The notes under the pieces: generated by a model | What the model was told of the DNA's origin: nothing | Databases searched by the model: none | Seen by the model: only the letters and a program-made list of their open reading frames with translations | NCBI RefSeq assembly: GCF_016097555.1 | Contig: NC_054704.1 | Coordinates: 1,173,023-1,237,022, forward strand | From: Gigantopelta aegis | Taxonomy: Eukaryota > Mollusca > Gastropoda > Neomphalida > Peltospiridae | Length of the DNA: 64,000 nt | Direction: 5' to 3' | Made by a program: the position numbers and the translations under genes | Part shown: piece by piece, positions 10,754-21,800 of the stretch | Layout of the letters: each line of letters opens with the position of its first letter | Numbering within the stretch: the first letter of the stretch is position 1

Positions 10754-10848
10754 TTTTCTCGTTCCAAACAGTGAACCACAACTGGTCAAAGGTCGTGGTA
10801 TGTGTTTTCTGTCCGTGTGAAAGTGCATATAAAAGATCCTTTGCTTGT
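10754..10848 (+). mobile_element. tRNA-derived SINE, internal fragment
   Basis: Contains TTCTCGTTCCAAACAGTG, CCACAACTGGTCAAAGGTCG, TGGTATGTG and GTGCATATAAAAGATCC, the same body as the SINEs at 4981 and 6219. Both the tRNA head and the tail are missing. Confidence 0.75.
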
Positions 10849-11025
10849 CAAGATTTTAGAGTGCGAAGATTTTAGAAAAAAAGAACAGTTTATTTATTTA
10901 AAAATTAGTAATTTTATTATTTTATTGCTTTACTAGCTATTTTTAATGTTCTCTTGGTTGTATCTCGTATCTCATAACTGTATGTTAAGTGGCTTTTAAA
11001 ATATTATGTATTACATGTATTATAT

Positions 11026-12683
11026 ATATGCCTATATTAAAGCCTCTCCCCACATGTAACACTGGCCAACGGGCTAATGCCTATATTAAGGCCTCTCCCC
11101 ACATTTAACACTGGCCAACGGGCTAATGCCTATATTAAAGCCTCTCCGTACATGTAACACTGGCCAACGGGCTAATGCCTATATTAAGGCCTCCCTACAT
11201 TTAACACTGGCCAACGGGCTAATGCCTACATTAAAGCCTCTCCCTACACGTAACACTGGCCAACAGGCTAATGCCTACATTAAAGCCTATCCCTACATTT
11301 AACACGGGCCAACAGGCTAATGCCTATATTAAGGCCTCTCCCCACATTTAACACTGGCCAACAGGCTAATGGCTATATTAAGGCCTCTCCCCACATTTAA
11401 CACTGGCCAACAGGATAATGCCTATATTAAAGCCTCTTCCCACATGTAACACTGGCCAACAGGCTAATGCCTACATTAAGGCCTCTCCCCACATTTAACA
11501 CTGGCCAACAGGATAATGCCTACATTAAAGCCTCTCCCCACATTTAACACTGGCCAAAAGGATAATGCTTATATTAAGGCCTCTCCCTACATTTAACACT
11601 GACCAACGGGCTAATGCCTACATTAAAGCCTCTCCCTACATTTAACACTGGCGAAAAGAATAATGCCTATATTAAAGCCTCTCCCCACATGTAACACTGG
11701 CCAACGGGCTAATGCCTATATTAAGTCCTCTCCCCACATTTAACACTGGCCAACGGGCTAATGCCTATATTAAAGCCTCTCCCCACATGTAACACTGGCC
11801 AACGGGCTAATGCCTACATTAAAGCCTCTCCCCACATTTAACACTGGCCAACGGGCTAATCCCTACATTAAAGCCTCTCCCCACATGTAACACTGGCCAA
11901 CGGGCTAATGCCTACATTAAAGCCTCTCCCCACATTTAGCACTGGCCAACGGGCTAATGCCTACATTAAAGCCTCTCCCCACATTTAACACTGGCCAACG
12001 GGCTAATGCCTACATTAAGGCCTCTCCCCACATGTAACACTGGTCAACGGGCTAATGCCTACATTAAAGCCTCTCCCCACATTTAACACTGGCCAACGGG
12101 CTAATGCCTACATTAAAGCCTCTCCCCACATTTAGCACTGGCCAACGGGCTAATGCCTACATTAAAGCCTCTCCCCACATTTAACACTGGCCAACGGGCT
12201 AATGCCTATAAAGCCTCTCCCTACATTTAACACTGGCCAACGGGCTAATGCCTACATTAAAGCCTCTCCCTACATTTAACACTGGCCAACGGGCTAATGC
12301 CTACATTAAAGCCTCTCCCCACATTTAACGCTGGCCAACGGGCTAATGTCTATAAAGCCTCTCCCTACATTTAACACTGGCCAACGGGCTAATGCCTATA
12401 AAGCCTCTCCCTACATTTAACACTGGCCAACGGGCTAATGCCTATAAAGCCTTTCCCTACATTTAACACTGGCCAACGGGCTAATGCCTATAAAGCCTCT
12501 CCCTACATTTAACACTGGCCAACGGGCTAATGCCTACATTAAAGCCTCTCCCTACATTTAACACTGGCCAACAGGCTAATGCCTATATTAAGGCCTCTCC
12601 CCACATTTAACACTGGCCAACAGGCCCCACATTTAACACTGGCCAACAGCCCAATGCCTATATTAAGGCCTCTCTCTATATTT
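11026..12683. repeat. 49-bp minisatellite, about 34 copies
   Basis: Tandem units containing CACTGGCCAACGGGCTAATG followed by CCTACATTAAAGCCTCTCC. Variants include CAACAGG for CAACGGG, mainly at 11260-11580 and again at the right end. A 45-base form that has lost four bases of ATTAAA clusters at 12210-12500. One scrambled unit occurs near 12610-12650. Non-coding. Confidence 0.95.
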
Positions 12684-13185
12684 ATAGTCCAGTCAATCTA
12701 CGCCGAACCCGGATAAAATTGCAACAGAAACATGTTGGTGGGGTTGTTTAATATATGGTATTATCTTACAAACAACATACTAAAAGTCTACCAAAATCTG
12801 ACAATGGGAAAGTCAAGTTTTTTACCTTTTTATAACACCCCTGTCCGGAAAATCTGCCGTCCATTTTCACTGCCAGTAAGTGTACCACATTATTATTGGG
12901 TGCCAAACATTAGCTATTTTGTGCTCATTAGAATAAAATTTAAGTATATCAATATTGAAAAAGTGTGAAATAATGTAAAGAAAATTATCCGTAACAGGTG
13001 CGGATCTAAGGGGTGACATGGGTAATTAGACCACCACCCGAGATGACGAATCCCGTTTGCCTATCACACTGTTGAAAATACACACAAACCAATTTTGCCA
13101 CCACCCTGGTCATAATGCCATATATCACTTGTATAATGATTATATAGTATATGAGCAGTGCTGGCCCTCACTTGAGTGGGCCTAT
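12684..13185. other. no recognisable gene
   Basis: AT-rich single-copy-looking sequence. A 78-codon plus frame at 12732-12968 has no recognisable domain. Nothing else was identified. Confidence 0.5.
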
Positions 13186-13372
13186 GGAAGACGCTATGCA
13201 GGATTCACTCCTCGTTCACTTTCACTGAAACGCTGACACTTTCCATATAGAAGACGCTATGCAGGATTCACTCCTAGTTCACTTTCACTGAAACGCTGAC
13301 ACTTTCCATATAGAAGACGCTATGCAGGATTCACTCCTAGTTCACTTTCACTGAAACGCTGACACTTTCCAG
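13186..13372. repeat. 63-bp tandem repeat, three copies
   Basis: Three nearly identical units, each containing GAAGACGCTATGCAGGATTC and CACTTTCACTGAAACGCTGA. They differ by one base (CCTCGTTC or CCTAGTTC). Confidence 0.93.
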
Positions 13373-14860
13373 TTTGCATTTAAACGTAGAGTTTTCGTAC
13401 ATCTCGTAATAGTTTAGATTATCAGGCTGAAATAGTCTTACAGATCTCAGGGATTCATGGGGTCCCTTTTTATAATGTTCAGCCCTCACAAATCATAGAT
13501 CTGCCCTTGCATTTATCGTCTTGTATGCTGGCAGAATGCATAAACTATATGTTCTGGTGAAATATACTACTATTACAAAGCCATAAAACTGTTATTATAT
13601 TTTGTAATTAAATACTACTCTGTTTACTACTAATTTACATGGCTGTTCACTTTGAGGTCCATTTGATCAAATTCATAAAACATAATTAAGCAATCATCAC
13701 AAAATACTCCCAAGTTTTCTGCACATTCATCGTGTTGATTGACAACCTGCTTTACACCCGCTAATAGTAAACCGCCTGGAGCTGTTATCTTGATTTGAAC
13801 AATCAATTAGCTTCTGTTGGTTCACTGACTATACCATTCATGTGCAATCCGATCTTATTTCCACATCTGCACCTAATATAACGATTTACACACTTTACAC
13901 CTATGTCTACTTTATTAGTGAATTTACTAATTCTAATAGTGTTCAGAAATTCCACAATGCAAACTACCTAAAGTATTATGTCCTGCATCACCAATACCTT
14001 CTTTTATAACTAGACACACTTAATGGCTCCGACATGACTTCAAAACATTGTATCAGTTTTGAACTCTTTCGGGGACCTTTTCCAATGCCATGCATCCTCG
14101 AAATTGTGTCGTATCCTAACATAGCATGGATATATAAAACTATCCTTACACACACTCACCAAATTATTCCTGTTTTGCATTAATGTTCCAAACCTTTTAT
14201 CATACGTTTTACCCCAACCCTTACATACTTATAACATTACTCTGTATGTTGGAGTAATACTAACATACTTTGTCTTCTCTCCTACACCCATTGCTGAACA
14301 TTGCAAATATGACAGCTGTCCCTTTGCCTATTCTGTCTTGATATCATTGTCTCCGCCAACATTTTATTTGTGGAATTTTCAAGGAACTGTTTCTCTAAAT
14401 TCATTATCATACCAGGAGCAAATGCTGCACTTTCCTATCTGTTCCTTCGTGCAATGACCATTGACTTGAGCCGTGCTTTTGCTTTTATCACTGCTCTGTG
14501 TAGGATTTGCTGTTCAGCGTTTCACCATCAAATATGTATTGCGCCTCTGAAGGCTGCCAGTAAAATCTTTAGATCTGACAAGGGACCAAACCTGGCTTGT
14601 CACTCCCATCAGCCCATGAGACAAAAACAAAACATAAAACAAAACCCCGCTGATGTTGAGCTCATGTGTGAACAGTGAAAGCAGTATAGTATCTTATGGT
14701 AATGGGACTTTTCAGCTTCTTCCTTTGTCTCTTGAGGTGGAAGGGGGATGTGGAGTGTTAAACAGTGTTGAAACATGCAAAGCAAAACGTACTGTTCCCA
14801 CAAGAAAGTAATCTCTCTTTGATATTACAATGGTCTTGCCAATCATATATCGAGTAGGAT
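13373..14860. other. non-coding; possible degraded CXC-type relic on the minus strand
   Basis: No intact gene. On the minus strand near 13760-13715 a frame reads CKAGCQSTR, then a stop, then MCRKLG. This resembles the C-x3-C-x4-C-x-C core of CXC domains with one cysteine codon turned into a stop. The surroundings are frameshifted and no longer domain was reconstructed. A 102-codon plus frame at 14370-14678 is not recognised. Confidence 0.3.
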
Positions 14861-14861
14861 T

Positions 14862-15750
14862 TTCAGCCAATATGAATTACAACTGGGCTGTTTTGACTTG
14901 TAGCTTAGTACCAATATGAATTACAACTGGACTGTTTTGTCTTGTAGCTTAGTACCAATATGAATTACAACTGGACTGTTTTGTCTTGTAGCTTAGTACC
15001 AATATGAATTATAACTGGACTGTTTTGACTTGTAGTTTAGTAGCAATATGAATTACAATAGGGCTGTTTTGTCTTGTAGCTTAGTACCAATATGAGTTAC
15101 AACTGGACTGTTTTGTCTTGTAGCTTAGTACCAATATGAGTTACAACTGGGCTGTTTTGTCTTGTAGCTTAGTACCAATATGAATTACAACAGGGCTGTT
15201 TTGTCTTGTAGCTTAGTACCAATATGAATTACAACTGGACTGTTTTGTCTTGTAGTTTAGTAGCAATATGAATTACAACTGTACTGTTTTGTCTTGTAGC
15301 TTAGTACCAATATGAATTACAACAGAGTTGTTTTGTCTTGTAGCTTAGTACCAATATGAATTACAACTGGGCTGTTTTGTCTTTTAGCTTAGTACCAATA
15401 TGAATTACAACTGGGCTGTTTTGTCTTGTAGCTTAGTACCAATATGAATTACAACTGGGCTGTTTTGTCTTTTAGCTTAGTACCAATATGAATTACAACT
15501 GGGCTGTTTTGTCTTGTAGCTTAGTACCAATATGAATTACAACTGGACTGTTTTGTCTTGTAGCTTAGTACCAATATGAATTACGGCGGGGCTGTTTTGT
15601 CTTGTAGTTTAGTACCAATATGAATTATAACTGGGCTGTTTGGACTTGTAGCTTAGTACCAATATGAATTACAACTGGACTGTTTTGACTTGTAGTTTAG
15701 TACCAATATGAATTACAACTGGACTGTTTTGACTTGTAGTTTAGTAGCTG
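14862..15750. repeat. 44-bp minisatellite, about 20 copies
   Basis: Units share TGTTTTGTCTTGTAGCTTAG followed by TACCAATATGAATTACAACT. The first and last units use GACTTG in place of GTCTTG, so the array edges resemble each other more than its middle. Non-coding. Confidence 0.95.
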
Positions 15751-16093
15751 GGCTGTTTTGGCCGTGTATATAGCCTTGGAAAATCAGGGCTGACTATCTA
15801 CACGGCGGTTTTAACATGGGAGAAAATCCCAGTGTACGGGCAACTTGATCTTTTTGTATGTTAAAATCAGGGGTTGGAACCTACTATCATAGGCGTACGG
15901 GCTCCCATTTTTGTCGGGGGATGGGGCAGTCCGATCTTTGCCCGAATTAAACAAAAATGCCCGAATCTGGATAACATTTATTCGTATTGCCAAACAGCTA
16001 TATAGTGTTGCAAACGAACCACTACACATTACAGGTAATATTGTAAGTGAAATGACGAAACACATGGTAGTAGGTTGCTTTCTTTTTGTGGAG
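15751..16093. other. non-coding stretch with dispersed-repeat look
   Basis: Contains a short inverted pair, GCCGTGTATATAG at 15761 and CTATCTACACGGC at 15795, and a segment GGCGTACGGGCTCCCATTTT. I recall that segment from molluscan repeats but could not check it. Overlapping 84- and 95-codon frames on opposite strands look like chance. Confidence 0.35.
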
Positions 16094-16176
16094 GTCTCCG
16101 TTGGCCGAGTGGTTAATGTCGGGGGCCGTCACATACCTGCTAATCGGTGCAACAGGTTCGAATCGTGTCACGTGAC
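16094..16176 (+). mobile_element. tRNA-like sequence, probably a SINE head or tRNA pseudogene
   Basis: The A box reads TTGGCCGAGTGGTTAA (16101-16116) and the B box GGTTCGAATC (16155-16164), spaced as in a long-arm Leu/Ser-type tRNA. The acceptor stem does not pair convincingly and no anticodon arm is clear. It resembles GGCCGAGTGGTTAA-type tRNA-derived SINEs, and no tail or body matching the other SINE family follows it. Confidence 0.55.
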
Positions 16177-16214
16177 ACTTTGTGTTGTTAAATCTTAAAT
16201 TATAACTGACGGTA

Positions 16215-16735
16215 TAGTTCGTTCAGTGATTTGCCAGTGATTTGAAAATAATTTGAAAATATTCCGAATTATCCTGAGGGTATACGATATGTTTCATGTG
16301 AATTACGAATGCCTTATTTAGACCAGTAGAACAAATTTTAATCAGATTGCTAACAACACTGCATAGTCTCCAATGTCCAGGTAACATTTCGTCTGTAAAT
16401 AATAATTTAAATATTGACCAATCACACTTCGCCTTTTATAACGTTATTTGGGAGCATACAAATTCTAAAAATATCGGGCGAGTCTATTTTAGTGGCCGCA
16501 GTACAGCGAACCATACCAATACGTACGGGATGGGTTATCAGTCTTCAATTTTACATTAAAAATTATTTATTTATTTATTAAAAAAACCCCAACTAAATCA
16601 GTCTTCAGTTTTACATTACAAATTATTTATTTTATAAAATAAAACATGTTTTAAGGCATTCGTAATTCACACAAAACATGTCGTATACCCTCAGGATAAT
16701 TCGGAAAGTTTTCAAATTATTTTCAAATCACTGGC
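16215..16735. mobile_element. hairpin MITE with about 90-bp inverted ends
   Basis: The left arm (about 16218-16318) and right arm (about 16652-16735) are inverted copies: GCCAGTGATTTGAAAATAAT, CGAATTATCCTGAGGGTATA and GTGAATTACGAATGCCTTA all recur reversed. The 330-base loop is non-coding and includes duplicated TCAGTCTTCA.TTTTACATTA blocks (16540 and 16600). Confidence 0.85.
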
Positions 16736-16869
16736 ATGATTCTGCAAGTAAGGTTTTGATTGGTGGACATGAGCTACAACTGGCTGCTGTTAGATCCACA
16801 TGTAATAGTGGAGCTAATTTTAATTAGATTGTTCTAAAATGATGTATATTCCAATCCAAACGTTTTTCT

Positions 16870-17215
16870 AAAAGTATAGTTGATTTAAAAGATCTATATA
16901 AAATATTAATTCTGAAATAGGAAGGTACGATTGTCGATAATACATTGTCAAGATCAAACCGGTTTTAACGAAAGACTCTAGTACCGTATCCTCAACCGAA
17001 CGTTCTTTGTACAGCGCAAGATTTCTCATTTCATTTTTTGAACTGTAACTGACAACAGGCTGTCGTTTGTCCTTTGCCGAGCAATGGCCCCACAGGCGAC
17101 GAATCGAGCGTATACTTTTGACGATCGCCGTTCATAGCGAACACACACGAGTTTTAAAAAAATGCATTTGAGCTTGTATTTCATATTTGTACATGATGTT
17201 ATAATATGGTAACCA
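16870..17215 (-). repeat. dispersed repeat, inverted partner of 7655-8100
   Basis: The reverse complement matches the left copy from GGTTACCATATTATAACATC through the TACCTTCCTATTTCAGAATT end. Identity is high but with several indels. The match stops at 17211 next to AGACCCTGTAACTTTAAG. Confidence 0.7.
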
Positions 17216-17572
17216 GACCCTGTAACTTTAAGCCGGTTAGCAAGTCACGGGGTCAAGTCACTTGGCTCTTCGAGTCGACAGGCGTTTTGGCAAGCGGTGG
17301 GAAAAACGCGACTTTTTATTGCGAATATATTAAAAACGGGTAAATTTGTTAAAATGTATTTTATTGATACTTCATATATATTGTAAAAGGTATACGTAGA
17401 TACCAAACAATAGTGAATAACGTTTTTGATAAATGTCGACCTTTAATAATTTCAGGTGCCTGTGTGCTAAAACATTTCAAGGTGAGTTTCTAATTAATAT
17501 GTACTTATCTAAGAGATGTAATTGTGTAATTTAGGTGAGATTAAAAATTAGTTTCATTGCCTTTTTCACAAT
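17216..17572. other. no recognisable gene
   Basis: AT-rich, non-repetitive by eye; no motif or exon recognised. Confidence 0.45.
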
Positions 17573-17945
17573 GATCAGGTCAGGTCAGGTCATAGGACTT
17601 AACGTGCACAGTCTGAGCAACTGTTGTAGCGCACAGTCTGAGCAACTGTTGTAGCGCACAGTCTGAGCAACTGTTGTAGCGCACACCTGATATGAGCGCA
17701 TGTGTCGACTTACACCGGCCCCCCCCCCCCCCCCCCCCCGTCCAGGACAGGATTCACAATGATCAGGTCAGGTCAGGTGATAGGACTTAACGTGCACAGT
17801 CTGAGCAACTGTTGTAGCGCACAGTCTGAGCAACTGTTGTAGCGCACAGTCTGAGCAACTGTTGTAGCGCACACCTGATATGGGCGCAGGTGTCGACTTA
17901 CACCGCCCCCCCCCCCCCCCCCCCCCGTCCAGGACAGGATTCACC
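17573..17945. repeat. 188-bp tandem duplication containing three 25-bp repeats and a poly-C run per copy
   Basis: GATCAGGTCAGGTCAGGT recurs at 17573 and 17761. Each copy has three tandem CACAGTCTGAGCAACTGTTG plus TAGCG units, then CACACCTGATATG.GCGCA, a run of about 20 C, and CGTCCAGGACAGGATTCAC. The copies differ by very few bases, so the duplication is recent or an assembly artefact. Confidence 0.9.
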
Positions 17946-18890
17946 CTGATTATAGCACTATCTATTAACATACGAAATATAGAATGCATGATCCATCTAT
18001 ATTTAAATGAATCCCTCATTATACAGCTATTATCTATGGTAAAGAATTCAAGTTGTACGTAGACTACCAACGTGAGTAGGACTTGTGAATGACGGCTTGG
18101 TAAACATCGCTGACCTCTGTCGTCACGAGGACTTTATTTTGGAAACCCATATACATGGTTACGTTTGTGCTCAGAAAGCATGACGGTAACGACCGAACAA
18201 CGGCCAGGTTGGATGTTTATAAGTGTGAGTATCTGCAAGCGACAGTGTGGGAAGGCTCTAAAATAAAGTGTAGTTAAAAGGCTGTGTGGACCCACGACCA
18301 AGCACCAGGTAAGATGAGCGTGCTGACACCACTAATACAAGCCATGATTCAACGAATCACCGTAACCATTGTCACGTAGTCCGCCTCGTATCGTTTCCTA
18401 TAGTATACACAAAAAAGGGGTAGTCCGCCTAAACATCACTTCTTTTTATATATATGATGTCCAAAGCCGCGATCAGAGTTATCCCTTTTAGTTATCCACA
18501 CCCGCTTCGACACATGTTATCCGATGACCGCTAACTGTTTAGTACGAACACGTGTCACGTGTTTCAGCAAAACCACTGTCCACGCGTGCACTGCCAGGAT
18601 TTTATATGGGGATGCGGCAAACATCAAACAACTGGATTTTTTTGGGGGTGTGATTCTGTTAGATTTTATAAAATGTAATACAGTAAAACAATAAAAAAAA
18701 AGTCATCTGGGGTGGGTGGGTGTGCGGGGGGGGGGGGGGGGGTTGTAAGATAATGCACGGTGTGTTGTAGGATAGTGGATTGTGTGTTGTACGTTAATGG
18801 ATTGTCTTATAAATTAGTGGATTGTGTGTTGTCCATTTGTGGATTGTGTTATACACTAGTGGATTGTGTGTTTTATACTAGTGAATGTTT
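17946..18890. other. non-coding flank of the large satellite
   Basis: No gene seen. A poly-G run of about 20 lies at 18724-18742. From 18750 a loose GTGGATTGTGTGTTGTA-type repeat (about five imperfect copies, 18770-18890) leads into the 24-bp array. Confidence 0.5.
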
Positions 18891-21800
18891 ATCGCCAGTG
18901 ATGGGAGAGTGATAGGAGCCAGTGATAGGAGCCAGTGATGAGAGTGATAGGAGCCAGTGGTGGGAGAGTGATAGGAGCCAATGGTGGGAGTGATAGGAGA
19001 GTGATAGGAGCCAGTGATAGGAGAATGATGAGAGCCAGTGATGAGAGTGATTGGAGTCAGTGGTGGGAGACTGATAGGAGCCAATGGTGGGAGAGTGATA
19101 GGAGCCAGTGATGGGAGAGTAATAGGAACCTGTGATGGGAGAGTGATAAGAGCCATTGATGAGAGAGTGATAGGAGCCTGTGATGGGAGAGTGATAGGAG
19201 CCAGTCACGGGAGAGTGATAGGAGCCTGTGATGGGAGAGTGATAAGAGCCAGTGATGGGAGAGTGATAGGAGCCTGTGATGGGAGAAGGATAAGGGCCAG
19301 TGATGAGAGAGTGATAGGAGCCTGTGATGGGAGAGTGATAGGAGACTGATGGAGCCAGTGGTGGGAGAGTGATAGGAGCCTGTGATGGGAGAGTGATAAG
19401 AGCCAGTGGTGGGAGACTGATAGGAGCCTGTGATGGGAGAGTGATAAGAGCCAGTGATGGGAGAGAGATAGGAGCCTGTGATGGGAGAATGATAAGAGCC
19501 AGCGATGAGAGTGATAGGAGCCAGTGGTGGGAGAGTGATAGGAGCCAGTGATGGGAGAGTGATAGGAGCCAGTGGTGGGAGAGTGATAGGAGCCAGTGGT
19601 GGGAGTGATAGGAGCCAGTGATGGGAGAGTGATAGGAGACTGATGGAGCCAGTGGTGGGAGAGTGGTAGGAGCCAGTGATGACAGTGATAGGAGCCAGTG
19701 ACGGGAGTGATAGGAGCCAGTGATGGGAGAGTGATAGAAGCCAGTGATGGGAGAGTGATAGGAGCCAGTGGTGGGAGACTGATAGGAACCTGTGATGGGA
19801 GAGTGATAAGAGCCAGTGATGAGAGAGTGATAGGAGCCTGTGATGGGAGAGTGATAGGAGCCAGTGATGGGAGACTGATAGGAGCCTGTGATGGGAGAGT
19901 GATAGGAGCCTGTGATGGGAGAGTGATAAGAGCCAGTGATGGGAGAGTGATAGAAGCCAGTGATGGGAGAGTGATAGGAGCCAGTGGTGGGAGAGTGGTA
20001 GGAGGCAGTGATGGGAGTGATAGGAGCCTCTGATGGGAGAGCGATAGGAGACTGTGATGGAAGAGTGATAGGAGCCAGTGATGGGAGAGTGATAGGAGCC
20101 AGAGGTGGGAGTGATAGGAGTGATAGGAGCCAGTGATAGGAGTGATAGGAGCCAGTGATTGAAGAGTGATAAGAGCCAGTGATTAGAGAGTGATAGAAGC
20201 CAGTGGTGGGAGAGTAATAGGAGCGAGTGGTGGGAGAGTGATAGGAGCCAGTGATGGGAGAGTGATAGGAACCTGTGATGGGAGAGTGATAAGAGCCAGT
20301 GATGAGATAGTGATAGGAGCCTGTGATGGGAGAGTGATAAGAGCCAGTGATGGGAGAGTGATAGGAGCCAGTGATGAGATAGTGATAGGAGCCTGTGATG
20401 GGAGAGTGATAAGAGCCAGTGATGGGAGAGTGATAGGAGCCTGTGGTAAGAGCCAGTGATGGGAGAGTGATAGGAGCCAGTGGTGGCAGAGTGATAGGAG
20501 CCAGTGGTGGGAGAGTGATGAATCCAGTGATGGGAGAGTGATAGGAGCCTGTGAGGGAGAGTGATACGAGCCAGTGATGAGAGAGTGATAGGAGCCAGTG
20601 ATGGGAGAGTGATGGAGCCAGTGGTGGGACAGTGATAGGAGTCAATGATGGGAGTGATAGGAGCCTGTGATGGGAAAGTGATAAGAGACTGATGGAGCCA
20701 GTGGTGGGAGAGTGATAGGAGCCTGTGATGGGAGAGTGATAGGAGCCAGTGATGGGAGAGTAATAGGAACCTGTGATGGGAGAGTGATAAGAGCCATTGA
20801 TGAGAGAGTGATAGGAGCCTGTGATGGGAGAGTGATAGGAGCCAGTCACGGGAGAGTGATAGGAGCCTGTGATGGGAGAGTGATAAGAGCCAGTGATAGG
20901 AGAGTGATAGGAGCCTGTGATGGGAGAAGGATAGGAGCCAGAGGTGGGAGTGATAGGAGTGATAGGAGCCAGTGATAGGAGTGATAGGAGCCAGTGATTG
21001 GAGAGTGATAGAAGCCAGTGGTGGGAGAGTAATAGGAGCGAGTGGTGGGAGAGTGATAGGAGCCAGTGATGGGAGAGTGATAGGAACCTGTGATGGGAGA
21101 GTGATAAGAGCCAGTGATGAGATATTGATAGGAGCCTGTGATGAGATAGTGATAGGAGCCTGTGATGGGAGAGTGATAAGAGCCAGTGATGGGAGAGTGA
21201 TAGGAGCCTGTGGTAAGAGCCAGTGATGGGAGAGTGATAGGAGCCAGTGGTGGCAGAGTGATAGGAGCCAGTGGTGGGAGAGTGATGAATCCAGTGATGG
21301 GAGAGTGATAGGAGCCTGTGAGGGAGAGTGATAGGAGCCAGTGATGGGAGAGTGATGGAGCCAGTGGTGGGACAGTGATAGGAGTCAATGATGGGAGTGA
21401 TAGGAGCCTGTGATGGGAAAGTGATAGGAGACTGATGGAGCCAGTGGTGGGAGAGTGATCGGAGCCTGTGATGGGAGAGTGATAAGAGCCAGTGATGGGA
21501 GAGAGATAGGAGCCTGTGATGGGAGAATGATAAGAGCCAGCGATGAGAGTGATAGGAGCCAGTGGTGGGAGAGTGATAGGAGCCAGTGATGGGAGAGTGA
21601 TAGGAGCCAGTGGTGGGAGAGTGATAGGAGCCAGTGGTGGGAGTGATAGGAGCCAGTGATGGGAGAGTGATAGGAGACTGATGGAGCCAGTGGTGGGAGA
21701 GTGGTAGGAGCCAGTGATGACAGTGATAGGAGCCAGTGACGGGAGTGATAGGAGCCAGTGATGGGAGAGTGATAGAAGCCAGTGATGGGAGAGTGATAGG

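Noticed and set aside
16094..16176. Functional tRNA gene
   Set aside because: A and B boxes are good but the acceptor and anticodon stems do not fold convincingly; a tRNA-derived repeat is more likely.
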